From Stomorhina lunata (lineage: Eukaryota; Arthropoda; Insecta; Diptera; Rhiniidae): a stretch of 64,000 nucleotides of DNA. This document shows, one piece after another, positions 46,906 to 58,119 of the stretch (within the stretch, counting starts at the first letter, position 1; each line of letters begins with the position of its first letter). The DNA is taken from the NCBI GenBank assembly GCA_933228675.1, contig OW121743.1:62441118-62505117 (forward strand), read 5' to 3'. Made by a program: the position numbers and the translations under genes. The notes beneath the pieces were generated by a model. It worked only from the letters and a program-made list of their open reading frames with translations. It searched no databases and had not been told where the DNA came from.

Positions 46906-49464
46906 ACAAAGTCAATCAAATATAAAAATATTTCACTCCATACATTTTTCTGTCAAATCTGAAATTAAATAAGATAACATTTCATGTACACGTGTGCGTG
47001 CCTTAGGTTTCTCTCATTGGATAATCGTTTCCATTAATTGTTTCAGAATTTAAGCAAAGGCTTTATAGTCACTTTTTATGGGACTTTTCAAAATGACCAT
47101 GCGGCAAATTAATATATGGAAGTAATATATAATCTGCAATGTTTAAACTGAAAGATTTAGATTATTTTTCTCAAATCCTTAAGATTTATATTTACATGAC
47201 TCGTTTAAAGCAGAAAATGTCAATATTTTAACACCAAATGTTCAAAAATGATACTTCAACTCTGTGACTCACTTGAGCTGATGCTTTCTGACCCTTTTGT
47301 TTAAAACAGGTAGACAAACCTTATAAGAGTTCCCATGCACTGAAATCAGCATATGTTATTTTTACTTAAAATTGTACCTCTCTACAGACAACAGGTAAAA
47401 AGCATTAAATACTAAATTCCAGACAACAATTAACTAAAGAAAGTTAGTGTGACTTAAACTCAAGAAGATTAAGATAATCCTGTTTATATTGAAAAATTTT
47501 GCTTATTTAAGACAAAGAATCTGGTTGAAATTTTAGAAATACAGGTATCTTAAATCAATATTCTTAAAAAGATATCAAATGTCATAAAACACTTGAGAAA
47601 CTATTTAATATCAGCGACGACCAAAAAGACCAACATGACCAAATCATTTACAATACAAGAGCCACAAGGTTTCTGTACACATTTGTCACTTTGACAGAAA
47701 TTAAACTTATGATTTTTTTTTTGTACGTTATGTTGACGATTAATTTACATTTAAATTTTTATGCTTGTGTTTTTATTTATGTGGTTTTAGGCGTTAGTAC
47801 AATAATTTATGCATAATTACTGTCAAACATTTATCAAACCGAGACATTTGATATAACAAATGAAATTTTTATTGAAAAAATACACGTGTTTAATGAAATT
47901 ATTTTAAAATAATGGAAAACAGGAAAAGAAATTAATAATTTTTATTTATGTTAAAAAAAAATCAAAGCGGTTAGACATGAAAAGAAAATTTTAAAAAATT
48001 TTTCTTGAAAAATCAATATCTGGTACAAAGAAGGAAGTTCTGTTAAGTAAAATATGAAATTTTAATAGTTTTTATTGTTTGTTACCAAGTCTTAATATTT
48101 GGCCAAAACAGGTGTTTTTGTTTGAAGGTTTTTTTCTGAAGGAAACAATAATTGTTTAACATAATTGTTATGACTGAATTTTTGGGTTTATATGGGTGTT
48201 AACATAAATGTTAACTGTCAAAGTTAATGGTTATGTTTAGACATTAGACATTAAAATACTTGATTATTTAAGAAATTTGTTGGGTAATAATTGTTAGGAA
48301 AAGTTTTAATGAAAACAAATAAAAACATTAAATTTGGAAAGTTTCGGAATAAAAATTAAACGTTTTTCTTTCAAAAAGGAAAGGAAAAGGAAATTTTTGA
48401 GAAATTTTCTTAATATTGCGGATATTTACCTTAAATAGCTTAAAAGTGTTTAAGATAATGGGTTTCAAAGGAAACGAAAATATTTGGATTTCCTTGGTTT
48501 TTAAGGCATTTAATATAAATATGCCTTAAAAACTAAAACTTGAATACAAATTTTCGAAATAGGCCAATGAAATAAATAATTATTTTCAAAATAGGGCAAT
48601 CAACTTTTGTAAATATTTTTTGCTTGTCGAATCCTCAAACATTAGTAATCTAGGGTTAATTTTTCTGTTTTCTCGTTATTAAATTCCGTTTTGATTTGTC
48701 TTAAACAATTAAGTTTTCATTTCTTCATTCATTCTATGACAGCCGATCTTGAAACTAAAGTAATTGCCTTTTAATCTTCCCAACTCTTACAATTTTCTTG
48801 CTAACTTATTATTTCTTTTATATACATATTTTTTTTTTAATCTTCAAAATTTTCACATCGCCTCCAAACTGACAACCCTTATCATTTTCTCAACAAAAAA
48901 ATAACGAAATATGTATTTAATATGATTTAACAAATTAAAATATGCTTCAAAAGATTTACCATAACCTAAGGGCCTAAACAATCAAAAAAATTTAAAAGAA
49001 ATAAATACATTTTTACATACTCGTACATCAAAAATCATTGAAAATGAGGCATGAAAAATGTGACAAAAAAATTTGGAGCAAAAAATGTGCAAATAAATAT
49101 AAGAGCCCATCACAGTTCAAATAATTTTTAGTTGAAGAAAGAAAATTCTAAATAAAATAGCTATAACTCGAAACTAAATAGCAGGGTCTAAATTATCACA
49201 TTCTCGATATCGATTGAAAACTTACGGTCCAATTTATAAAAATTTTATATTTTGGCTTATAAGCTTACAATATTTATCATACACTTATTGTTTAATAAGC
49301 CATTAATAAAAATTTGATTTTATAAACATGTTATGAACATATTATAACAATTACACACTTTTATAGTTTTTGTGCTTTTATGTTGGTAATACCACGTTTC
49401 AAATTGTCATTTTGTGCTGTTCAAATAAAAATTATATAAGTAAATTACAATTTGAAAAAATTTC
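46906..49464. other. Single-copy A/T-rich interval
   Basis: The longest stretch without arrays or recognisable elements. No frame above background and no strong splice signals. Consistent with plain intron or intergenic DNA. Confidence 0.5.
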
Positions 49465-49545
49465 GGTATATGAAGTAGCTCAGTGGGTAGTGTCTCCGCC
49501 TAGCAGTCGTAAGTCGTGAGTTCAAATCTCAGTGAAGAATTAAGC
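49465..49545 (+). ncRNA. tRNA-like sequence, probable SINE head
   Basis: A near-perfect pol III A box (TAGCTCAGTGGG, 49476-49487) and a B box (GAGTTCAAATCTC, 49518-49530) at the spacing found in tRNAs, followed after about 20 nt by a run of T, the pol III terminator. A T-arm can be drawn (GAG/CTC stem, TTCAAAT loop), but the acceptor and anticodon stems do not pair. A functional tRNA is unlikely and a tRNA-derived SINE or tRNA pseudogene is preferred. Confidence 0.55.
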
Positions 49546-50638
49546 AAGAATTTTTTTTTTTTTTTAATTTAGTTCTTTAATTACATTAAAAAATGTATCT
49601 TTATTGATGCCAGTGTTCAAATCGGACCAGGTCATTTTCACTTTTTTAATTTTTCTTATTAAAAATTATTTTTTAATTAAAAAACATTTTGAAGAAAATT
49701 TACTCCAATCTGGTTACTTTTTTCAAGATTTTGGTAAATCGTGCCGCTAAGCAATCTACTGATTTAATATAAGATATACTGTGAAAGTATACATATGAAT
49801 GTATATATGGTAAGGCGTTACTTTAGGTAGAATCAACATATTTTTGAATAAGGAGAAATGAATTATCGATTTGTTGTAAGGATCAATAAAAAATGCATTT
49901 ATAAAGTCTTTTTTCTTTAATCGCAGATAAATAGTATTAAATAATATAAAAATCTTATTCCTTTTTCAATTAATGTATTAAAATTTATATAAAAAATCAT
50001 TTTGTTTGCTATCAAATGTGTTAAAAATAAAAAAAAGTCGCAATTATCAAATTTTTAAGCAACCAAACTTTTTATTGTATGCTTATAGTTGGGTAAAGGC
50101 CACAATAAAAATTTCAAATTTTATGATAGGTTATAACAGTTTAATAAAATATTTTTCCTTTTATAAATTCAATTTTTCCCATTTTAACTTATAGTAGCTT
50201 TAAAACCTATTATAGTTTGTTTATAAATTAGGCTGTTAGACTTTAAAGCAAATATTTTGTAACATACCTTAGGGATTTGCAAATAATTTATATTGCAAAA
50301 AGCTTAAAAAAATCTGATATCCAAATCTATCCCTTTTTTTGTCAAAACAATTAGTTTAAATGTTTTTTTATACTTATTTGCCCAAAGGTCCCTGCTTTGG
50401 GCAAATAAGTTACAATTTTGTAAATCTTATATGTTATATATTATTTAGATTATCCTAAAAGTATGTTACACAAATGTTTCTGAAATATGTTATATTTCGA
50501 TTGATATCGTATGCAGCGCACAGTGGTATTTCATCATACATCGAAGTGCAAAAAATAGGAGTGATCCTCTATGAAATTTTTCATACTTGTTAAGTTTTAT
50601 ATAAACGGATTAGAAAAATTCAAAAACTTTCGAAATCC
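49546..50638. other. Single-copy interval with a shared segment and a hairpin
   Basis: Mostly unique. 50420-50515 (TATGTTATATATTATTTAGA, AAAGTATGTTACACAAATGT, TTTCTGAAATATG) is repeated at 60663-60745. The 62-codon frame at 50006-50194 is not supported. Confidence 0.5.
50372..50410. repeat. Perfect 16-bp inverted repeat
   Basis: ACTTATTTGCCCAAAG (50372-50387) and its exact complement CTTTGGGCAAATAAGT (50395-50410) with a 7-nt loop GTCCCTG. Not part of any array, and less A/T-rich than its surroundings. Confidence 0.95.
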
Positions 50639-51830
50639 GTCGACTCCCTAGAGTACCTGCTTTTGACCTCCATTTTTTCATTTATTTTTCTTTTCAATGT
50701 ACAAATCGCAATTCTTAACAGAATTTGATTAACTTTGACACAAGTCTATTAATCGATCAAAAATAGGTCTACTAATTTTCGTTGAATTAAGTTGACTCTT
50801 TAGATACCTGCCTTGAACCCCAATTTGTCACTATTTATATGTATATCTAACAGAATTTGAAAAACTTCCGCACACGTCTATTAATTGATCCAAGAAATAG
50901 TTATACAAATTTTTCCTTGAATCTTTGAGTACCTGCCTTGGACCCCCACTTCACTTATTTATTATTATCTCAATGTATAAGCCGGAATTCTAAACAAATT
51001 TTGAGAAAAATCGGCATACGTCTATTAATTGATCTTTGTAGTCGATTTAGCGATGTCAGTCTGTCCGTCCGTCCGTCTGGCTGGACCCCAATGTAAACCA
51101 TGTAATCAAAGTACAGATCGCAATTCTAAAGATAATTTAATAAAATTTGGCAGTAGGACCATGACTATTGAAATTCTTCAAAATCGGTCCTTCATTTATG
51201 GTACCTCTCATAGGTCCCACCTCCCGGAATTTATAATTTGGCCACAAATATCAATAATTTTTCATGAAATTTAAAACAAATACTGCTTATGTCAACCAAA
51301 ATCACTGTACAAAGTTTCGTTGAAATCGGCTCACATTTGACCATAGCTCCCATACAAATTCTTCTCTCACAAAGCATTAAATGAGTCAAAAATCACTAAA
51401 ACGCTCGTAAATCTGAAGATAATGGGAATTTTAAGTTTAATTTTTGCATGCATAATTTTTGTGGAAACTGTAATTAATTTGCCAAATTTCGAGATAATCG
51501 GTCCGCATTTGACCCTAGCTCTCATATAAGCCCAAATGGCGGAAACAGCTTTAATATATAAGTTTTGAGAAAATGTTTATATGATGGCAAAATTTAGCAA
51601 ATATATGTCTTTATACAGGAAAAAGAACACCTTGACCTTAGTGGGGAGGGATATCGTATGGTCGGGCTTGACTAACTATAACACTTTCTTAATTGTTTTT
51701 CACTTATTTTTCTCCTCAATATATATTCGGCACACGTCTATTAGTTGACCCAAAAAAGAGCTCTTCTTATTTTGGTTGAAATCCGTCGATTCCTAGGGGT
51801 ACCTACCTTGGACTTACAATTTGATTAAAA
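50639..51830 (+). repeat. Tandem repeat of about 130-150 bp, interrupted by an insertion
   Basis: Units carry GTCGACTCCCTAGAGTACCT, GCCTTGGACCCCCA, TTATTTTTCTTTTCAATGTA and CGTCTATTAATTGATC in order, near 50639, 50791 and 50925. The third unit stops at about 51030, where a dispersed repeat begins, and unit-type sequence resumes at 51698 (TTATTTTTCTCCTCAATATA, CGTCTATTAGTTGACCC, GGTACCTACCTTGGAC), marking an insertion into a pre-existing array. Confidence 0.7.
51036..51697 (+). repeat. Dispersed muscoid repeat, left-truncated copy
   Basis: Starts TCGATTTAGCGATGTCAGTC with CGTCCGTCCGTCTGGCTGGA and runs colinearly with 55195-55865. It includes TTTGACCATAGCTCCCATAC and CTAAAACGCTCGTAAATCTG, and ends ATCGTATGGTCGGGCTTGAC + TAACTATAACACTTTCTTA. 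It lacks the first 130 bp of the longer copy. The small frame at 51029-51274 follows the repeat and is not a gene. Confidence 0.85.
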
Positions 51831-52067
51831 AGTTAAGCCTAAACGACTGCAACACATTTTGCTTAAATTGTGTGAAACAATTTGAGTGACGAAAACACTG
51901 AATTTTTATTGAGCTTTTTTGATTTATCGATATCTCCTAAACTATATATGAGATTAAGCTGTTATCTTCTGCAGACTCAAACCAAGATTTTGTATTTTTA
52001 ATTAAGCATATGTAATTTTTTCAAGGCATAATCTTGTTCAAATTTAGACCGATGAGTGTGCTGTGGC
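51831..52067. other. Interval between repeat and retrotransposon relic
   Basis: Unique sequence. Probably in part the 3' end of the adjoining minus-strand retrotransposon, since it lies just downstream of that element's C terminus, but no tail is recognisable. Confidence 0.35.
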
Positions 52068-52690
52068 TTAATTTATCAGCAAGTCGACTACTAAGTATAG
52101 CACATCACAATGAGCCTGCTTTCGAACTCCGTTTACTACAACATCAATTTTTGTAATTTTCTTTTCAAAAATGTAAGAGCCTATCTTACGGATATTGAAA
52201 TTTGAAACCTCTGATAAATCCTGCAGAAACGGGTAGCCCAGATGTTTACTCATAAGATTTGCAAGGGCTGGACAGTGACAGAAAAGATGAGTGACCCAGT
52301 TAGTCTTGAGACTTATCATGTTGTTTCTGTGGGCCAGTTGATCTACGCTGACCTAAATAGAAACTGGTTACTGAGCAATTTACAGTCTGATAGCACTATA
52401 CCTATGTTTTGGTCAATATCCTCTTGACTGAGGATTATCCGCAATAGTTCAATATTGAAATGTCTCGCTATCTCATGTAGAGATTCCTGGCATTCCCGAG
52501 TAAGAACGGATGTCATAAAGACCGAAAATAGAAAGTGGACGGCGGCAAGACTGTCCGTACATAAAAGAATATCTCGGTAATATACTCTCGGTGATATAGG
52601 GAATGTTGGATACCAAGCAATGGTTAAGATTGGTCTTAACATGGTAAGCCCAGACTTATCTTGGTTATCCTTCATCTCAATTGCGGACAC
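52068..52690 (-). pseudogene. Non-LTR retrotransposon ORF2 3' end: RNase H and C-terminal region
   Basis: Minus-strand frame 52690-52343 resembles the RNase H domain of LOA/R1/I-type elements: LLCTDSLAAVHFL (a D-S-AA motif), then LTRECQESLHEIARHFNIEL. After a frameshift, 52319-52068 carries THLFCHCPALANLMSKHLGY then FLQDLSEVSNFNIRKIGSYI, the CxC..H-type C terminus common after RNase H in these elements. The residues following FNIEL where W-P-H is expected are disrupted. The order of domains matches a retrotransposon read right to left. Inactive relic; clade assignment uncertain. Confidence 0.75.
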
Positions 52691-52867
52691 TGACTTCTTG
52701 GTGGTATCACCAGGCTAACTACTTCAACACCAGTTTGTAGTTAACTGACATGTGCTGCGAGTTCCTCTATAAGAGCGATAAAAAATATATGTTAGGACAT
52801 CGGGCTAGTAATCCACTCCTAAACAAATAATTACTATACAAAAGCTTAATTTAGAATAAAAATGGTC
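52691..52867. other. Degraded upstream part of the minus-strand retrotransposon
   Basis: Sequence between the RNase H relic and the RTE-like tail. Comparatively G/C-rich and probably the same element, but stops in all frames prevent a firm call. Confidence 0.35.
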
Positions 52868-53057
52868 CTCCCTAATTTTAAAAGAGGACATTCCAAACTT
52901 CGATGGAAAGACCAAGTCGAGGAAAATCTTTCAAGACTTGGCCTACGTAATTGAAGAATATGCTCACAAGATCGAAGCGAATGAATTTTTTAAATATACT
53001 CGGCCTTTAACCTTAACAGGTTGTAAATATAGGTTATTTAAGAAAGTAAGTAAGTAA
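52868..53057 (+). pseudogene. RTE-like non-LTR retrotransposon 3' tail
   Basis: The + frame from about 52883 reads KRGHSKLRWKDQVEENLSRL then GLRN, stop, RICSQDRSE, stop. This is the (R)GRPxLRWxDQVEEDLxxLGxRNW...DRxxW signature at the C terminus of RTE-type reverse transcriptases. A short 3' UTR ends in GTAAGTAAGTAA (53046-53057), the tetranucleotide tail typical of such elements. It carries two stops at former Trp positions (TGA for TGG). Opposite in orientation to the relic at its left, so probably inserted into it. Confidence 0.7.
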
Positions 53058-53228
53058 ACTCGGTGGTACCTTACCCATTTGCTCGCCCTAAAAATGGCTG
53101 AAATTCCATCGTGTAGAATACTACAGAGTTTTCGGAGCTTAATTTCCCCCGTTGCCTGAGTGTTACTTCTCTTAATAAAAACAGGCAGGTGCCATTCACT
53201 GAGGCTGTGTTGTCCTCTTATAAGGTTG
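53058..53228 (-). other. Minus-strand open frame, possible retrotransposon fragment
   Basis: About 57 codons open on minus, starting LIRGQHSLSEWHLPVFIKRS and containing GEIKLRKLCSILHDGISAIF. Lies on the far side of the RTE-like tail from the RNase H relic and has the same polarity, so it may be part of the same split element. I cannot match it to a named domain. Confidence 0.3.
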
Positions 53229-53336
53229 ACGGAAATTTGAACTGATTATTTTATAAAATATGACTTTAAATCAAAGTTATTCCATGTTGTTTTAAAATTG
53301 TTTATTCTTGTTCTTTGTATTTATTACAATTCTTTG
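53229..53336. other. Short unique spacer
   Basis: A/T-rich, nothing recognised. Confidence 0.4.
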
Positions 53337-53577
53337 GCGTGGTGCTAAAAGGGCCAATGTCAAATAATATAGTTTTAAGAAAATTTGATTTAAAATTTTT
53401 ATTTTCTTTATAAACTCATAGTAACTTCGTCCAGAAAAACTCTTACAAATCTTTTCTGAGTTAAGTTAGAGATAAGCTTTTGGAGCCAAATAAAAGAGGA
53501 TAAAGAAATAAATCTTATGCAATGATTAACTCAAAACAGCTAAAAATTGACATTGGCCCTTTTAGCAACAAACAGCA
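53337..53577. mobile_element. MITE-2, second copy
   Basis: Colinear with the nested element at 36139-36396: GGTGCTAAAAGGGCCAATGT at the left, AGAAAATTTGATTTAAA, AATCTTTTCTGAGTTA, CTCAAAACAGC, and ACATTGGCCCTTTTAGCA at the right. The outermost bases are less well preserved, so the border and target duplication are unclear. Confidence 0.85.
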
Positions 53578-55065
53578 GTATTAAAAGAACCTTTATTAAT
53601 TACTTTTTATAATATAGCCCTTCCAAACTGTGATTACCCCTTGTATTTCGAATTCAAAAATTCACACAATTTACTTCAACGTTAGTTTAGTGAAGGATCC
53701 TTTCACAGCCCCAAATATATTTTTACAAGCAATTTTCAATTCTTCATTCTTCAAATGCAATTTCAGCTTTTAAAAGCAAAAACCCTTGTAAATTCTTCTT
53801 AACTCTCAACACATACATTCACATGCACGCACACACACCAACACTTACTTAGAGCTGAAGCAAATTTACGCTTGAATATTTTTGAAATTATTTCTTTAAC
53901 GTTCTTGATTTTTTTTTTCGCTTAAGCAAAATTTTAAATGTCTGATGCTGCTGGTTAAATTTTTTTCCAAATTCTGTATTTAGGGAAGTCTGCAAAAAGA
54001 CGGAAAAAATATGTATTATAATACTACCGTCGAATTGTGACTAATAACACCCTCAGGGACCAAAACCAAGAATTATGTTTTATAACAGGGAATGTTTATG
54101 GCAAAAGAAGCAAATTTTTTGTATTTGAAGTTAGGGAAAATCATATGGGTTTGTATGAAAGGTTTGCGACATATTGAGGAACATGTTAGCGTAAGCGCTA
54201 GGTAGCTGGAAAAATTTATGGCGTAAATGATCAAAGCATTTAAAAATATATTTTTTGTGGCAGTTTTTTTTTTTTGTCTTCTCTTTGTTGTACATTTATC
54301 CAATTCATATGTGTTGGAGTGTATGAGTGTCTATGTATGTGTATGTGTTTGTGTGCTAAATACCTATCAAGGATTTTTAATGTTTTGTTTTCATTTTGGT
54401 ATTCCTTGCCAAAGGACTAGTCATTGGCAAATGAGAGGTTATGGTGTAAGTGTATACGAGTTTTTTCGCAATCCTAAAATAACAAAAATAAACAAGATTG
54501 AATAGACGGTATAGACTGATCTTAAGATACGCTATAAAATGAGTTCGGGTTAATATAGGAACTCATCGTAATATCTCTTTAAACATAAGATTTTGATCAT
54601 AACCGGGACTAGGTTTAAATCTCCGTGACAAAAACTAATGAAAACTTTACTCGGAAACTCTTTGAGTCTATTATGTTTCGAGATAAATACAAGTAAAATT
54701 CAAGACAAACGTCAATATAGAAAAAATATTCTCATAGGTCATAGGTCCATTTCCGGATATCTTATTAAAATTCATATTGGACTCGTTTCAATTAAAGATA
54801 TTTAAGTAGTTTCCGCAAAGAGCAAATAGACGTTACCGAATTTAAGGCAATTGTTCAGTATATGAATATAACACTCATATAAGGTCCATTCACGGAAATC
54901 TAACTAAAAATCAAAATATATTAGATAGATCAGCAATAAAAAGCAAGTAGTGTAGGGATTACACTAGTCAACAGGAGAAATTACTTTCAAGACTAACTTT
55001 TTAATTTCGATGCATTATGGCCCTCTGTGTACAAAAACACCCAAAATTTTTAATTCTATGGATAC
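53578..55065. other. Single-copy interval with decayed repeats
   Basis: Simple CACA tract near 53827-53837 and GT-rich 54331-54357. The 92-codon + frame 54227-54505 is hydrophobic then VCVCVCV from the GT repeat and is not supported. 54740-54960 has two diverged copies (about 145 bp apart) of a block with AAGGTCCATTCACGGAAATC, likely an old relative of the dispersed muscoid repeat. Confidence 0.45.
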
Positions 55066-55865
55066 GATTTTTATACCCATGACCAAAATAGATGTAAAGG
55101 GTATTATAAGTTTGTGCTGATGTATGTAACGCATAAAAATATTTGTCTTAGACCCACCTTTTCGTAGACCAATAGACTAAGAATCACTTTCTGAGTCGAT
55201 TTAGCGATGTCAGTCCGTCCGTCCATCTGACTGGCTGGACCCCCATGTAAACCATGTAATTAAAGTACAGGTCGCAATTCTAAAAATAATTTGATAAAAA
55301 TTGGCACAGATCATTTTTTTAATAATGGGACTAAAATGGCTATTGAAATTGGTCAAAATCGGTCCATTTTTTATGGTACATCCCATAGGTTCCACTTCCT
55401 GGAAATGATATATTGGCCACATATATCAACATTTTTTCATGAAATTTAATACAAATAATGCTTATGTGAACTAAAATCACAGTACCAAATTTCGGTCTAC
55501 ATTTGAACGTAGCTCCCATACAAACTCTTCTGTCAAAACGCACTAAATGAGATAAAAATCACTAAAACGCTCGTAAATCTGAAGATAATGCGAATTTTGA
55601 GTATATTTTTTGCATTCATAATTTCTGTAAAAATTGTAATCAATTTGCCAAATTTCGAGATAATCGGTTCACATTTGACCCTAGCTCTCATATAAGTCCA
55701 AATGACGGAAACAGCTTAAATATATAAGTTTTGAGAAAATGTTTGTATGATGGCAAAATTTAGCTAATATTTGTCTTTATACAGGAAAAATAATACCTTT
55801 GACCTCTATGGTGAAGGGTATCGTATGGTAGGGCTAGACCGACTATAGTACTTTCTTACTTATTT
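55066..55865 (+). repeat. Dispersed muscoid repeat, longest copy
   Basis: Begins TTTTTATACCCATGACCAAA, then GGGTATTATAAGTTTGTGCT. It continues through CGATTTAGCGATGTCAGT + CCGTCCGTCC, GTAGCTCCCATACAAACTCT and CTAAAACGCTCGTAAATCTG to GGGTATCGTATGGTAGGGCT + AGACCGACTATAGTACTTTC, before a T-rich end. From 55195 it matches 51036-51697 throughout. I recognise the style of this repeat from muscoid flies but cannot name its class. Frames at 55210-55543 minus are spurious. Confidence 0.85.
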
Positions 55866-56456
55866 TTTTTATTATTGATTTTGACATAGGTTGTTAAATT
55901 GATTTTATCATATCATGGGAATGACATATCTAAATTTATTGAAAGGAAAACTGGCGGATTTAAAGCAACATTTTCTTTAATCCTTAATAAGACAATTTTT
56001 TCATGTGGTCAACGGCTAAGAGGTTTTTGGATAAAAATGTAAAAGAAATTTTTTTTTTTTGCAAAATCGAAAAATTTTTATTTTTCAAAAATTTATAAAA
56101 AATCGAATTTTTCAAAAACTTTCCATTTTTATTTCGCGGTTTTTAAAATGTAAATGTTATGAATAACCGAAGCTTTTTTTGACGAAAATATATGGATAAT
56201 TGTTGGTTTTATTGACAATAAAGTGAAAATTAGCTAACATTTTTCAATATGAAAAATTTATATAATTAAATGTATATGACTTTTCTCCATGACACATTAG
56301 ACCAAATTCCAAAATAAACCTAAATAGCAAAAATCATAAATCCAAGTAGTGTAGGGTATTTTTGAACAGATCTTCCCCATATTTGTTTTCCTACAGATTT
56401 ACACGTTTGGTGTTTCGTTGTTGTCGGTTTGATAATGCTAGTGGTGGTGGATACAA
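55866..56456. other. Single-copy A/T-rich interval
   Basis: Includes short arrays-like runs of AAAAATTTTTATTTTTCA at 56060-56130. No gene. Confidence 0.4.
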
Positions 56457-57298
56457 CCCAGTAAGAAAAAAGGTTTATTCTCAAATTGAGGATAATTTGA
56501 AAATAAATCTTTTTTCAAAAGTCAAACGTTTGATACTGATTTGATACTGATTTAAGAATAATAGCGTTCTCAACAAAAAGGGGACTTTATTCTCAAATTG
56601 AGAAATGCCTTTATTCTCAAATCATTATCAAACCTCATTCTCAAAGGTTTTTCAAATGTGGATATCATCTACATGTGGAACATAAATAAAATGGCGTTGT
56701 AGTTTTGATCTTTTTGAGTTTGTTTATTTTGTTTTTGAAAACGGTGCATCATATTTGAATTGTTTTGCTTAAAATATATATATATTTTTATTGTTAGGTA
56801 AAAAAGATTTTAAGAAACAAAAAAAATTTACTTATGCATATGAATATTATTGAATTTTTAATCTTGAAATTTTTTAAGCAAGGTTTTATGGTCAAATATG
56901 GATCAATTTTAAAAAATCCTGAAGAAATAACGAATTTCTTTGAAATGCAATGTCATTCCATTAAAATATGTTAAACATTAATTTTTTGAACATAAATTAT
57001 TATTTTTTTTTTAATGTTTGAAAAAAGTTTGAAATAAGGTTTGATATCAAATTTATATAACACCATTTTTCAAATTATTCTCAAATCATCTTAGGGTTTG
57101 ATAATGATTTGAGAATAACCTTTATTCTCAATTTGAGAAACTATCATTTTTCAAACGTTTATTCTCAAATGAACCCTCATTTGAAAATGAATGTGAATCT
57201 CAAACATCTGTTCAGGTTTGAAAAAAGTTTAAAAAAAACGATTGATATCAAATATAAAAGTCATCATATTTCAAACGTTTGACACTGTTCTTACTGGG
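56457..57298. mobile_element. Palindrome-rich TIR element, 842 bp
   Basis: Ends are inverted: CCCAGTAAGAA at 56457 and TTCTTACTGGG ending at 57298. Subterminal palindromes repeat on both sides: TCAAACGTTTGA (about 56523 and 57272) and TTCTCAAATTGAGAA-like words (about 56480, 56591, 57126), with many TTTGAGAATAA or TTATTCTCAAA words. No coding frame. Such multiple subterminal motifs are typical transposase-binding arrangements. Superfamily unknown; no clear target duplication. Confidence 0.7.
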
Positions 57299-58119
57299 AA
57301 TAAATTTTCAAACGAATGTGTGTATGTATGTATTTTCCTTTAATTTTAGGTTTGAGTCTACGATTGTATGTCTAACTGTCTTTCGGTCTATTTAAATTTC
57401 TGTCTGTCCGCCTCAATTTAAAAAAAGCCTAAAGTAGCGTTTATCATATTTGGTAGATATACATTTTTTTGGCAGGACTTTTTATTAGATTTTTGATATT
57501 TTATCTAAGTCTGGTTATTGTGTGTGTGTGTGTTTGTGTCTGTGTTTGAGTGTTTTTTCCCTGCTTTCATTTAATTTTTTTTATTTATTTAGGAAGTTAT
57601 TTATAATGAGTATGTTAAATATTTAAATTTGTCAGTTTGTGAATAATAAAGAGGGTGTTTAAATTTTTGTTTTTGGGAGTTAGAGTCAGAGAAGATATTT
57701 GAAAAGTGAAATAGAATATTAAGCAAATATGAGGAGGTATTCGATTTTTGTTTTAAAAGAAATTAAAAATTTAATATTTAGGGTTTTACTTAATAGAAAA
57801 AGCTTTAATGAATTTTGGATAAAAAAATTAGAAGCCTAAACTAGGCAACATAATGTCTTTTTATATTGGTCAATTGGTATCTATGCTGTAATGTTGGTTT
57901 TAAGGCTATCACTACATTCAATATCGGTTAATTTTTTTAATGTTCGATATCTTATTCTAAATATATGGCATATCTTTAGGAGGCTTAATATTTTTCATAT
58001 TGTATTAATTTTATATAATTTGTACTTGTTTTTCTACATTTACTTGAGAGTATAATGGTTTTATTAAAACTACGCATTTATTTAAGATCATATTTATATG
58101 TCAAGCTTTGTAAACATTT
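57299..58119. other. Single-copy interval with GT microsatellite
   Basis: GTGTGTGTGTGTGTTTGTGT at about 57518-57540. 57340-57350 has an acceptor-like TTTTCCTTTAATTTTAG followed by GTTTGAG, not a convincing ratchet. Otherwise unique. Confidence 0.45.

Noticed and set aside
49465..49545. Functional tRNA gene
   Set aside because: A and B boxes are good but acceptor and anticodon stems do not pair.
54227..54505. 92-codon hydrophobic frame that could suggest a membrane protein
   Set aside because: Low-complexity T-rich start followed by VCVCVCV from a GT microsatellite; no known domain.
55210..55543. Two overlapping minus frames and the plus frame at 51029-51274
   Set aside because: Both lie inside copies of the same dispersed repeat and are not conserved between them.
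56775..56805. Second ratchet-like site, TTGTTAG followed by GTAAAA
   Set aside because: Weak pyrimidine tract and poor donor, and it lies inside a TIR element.
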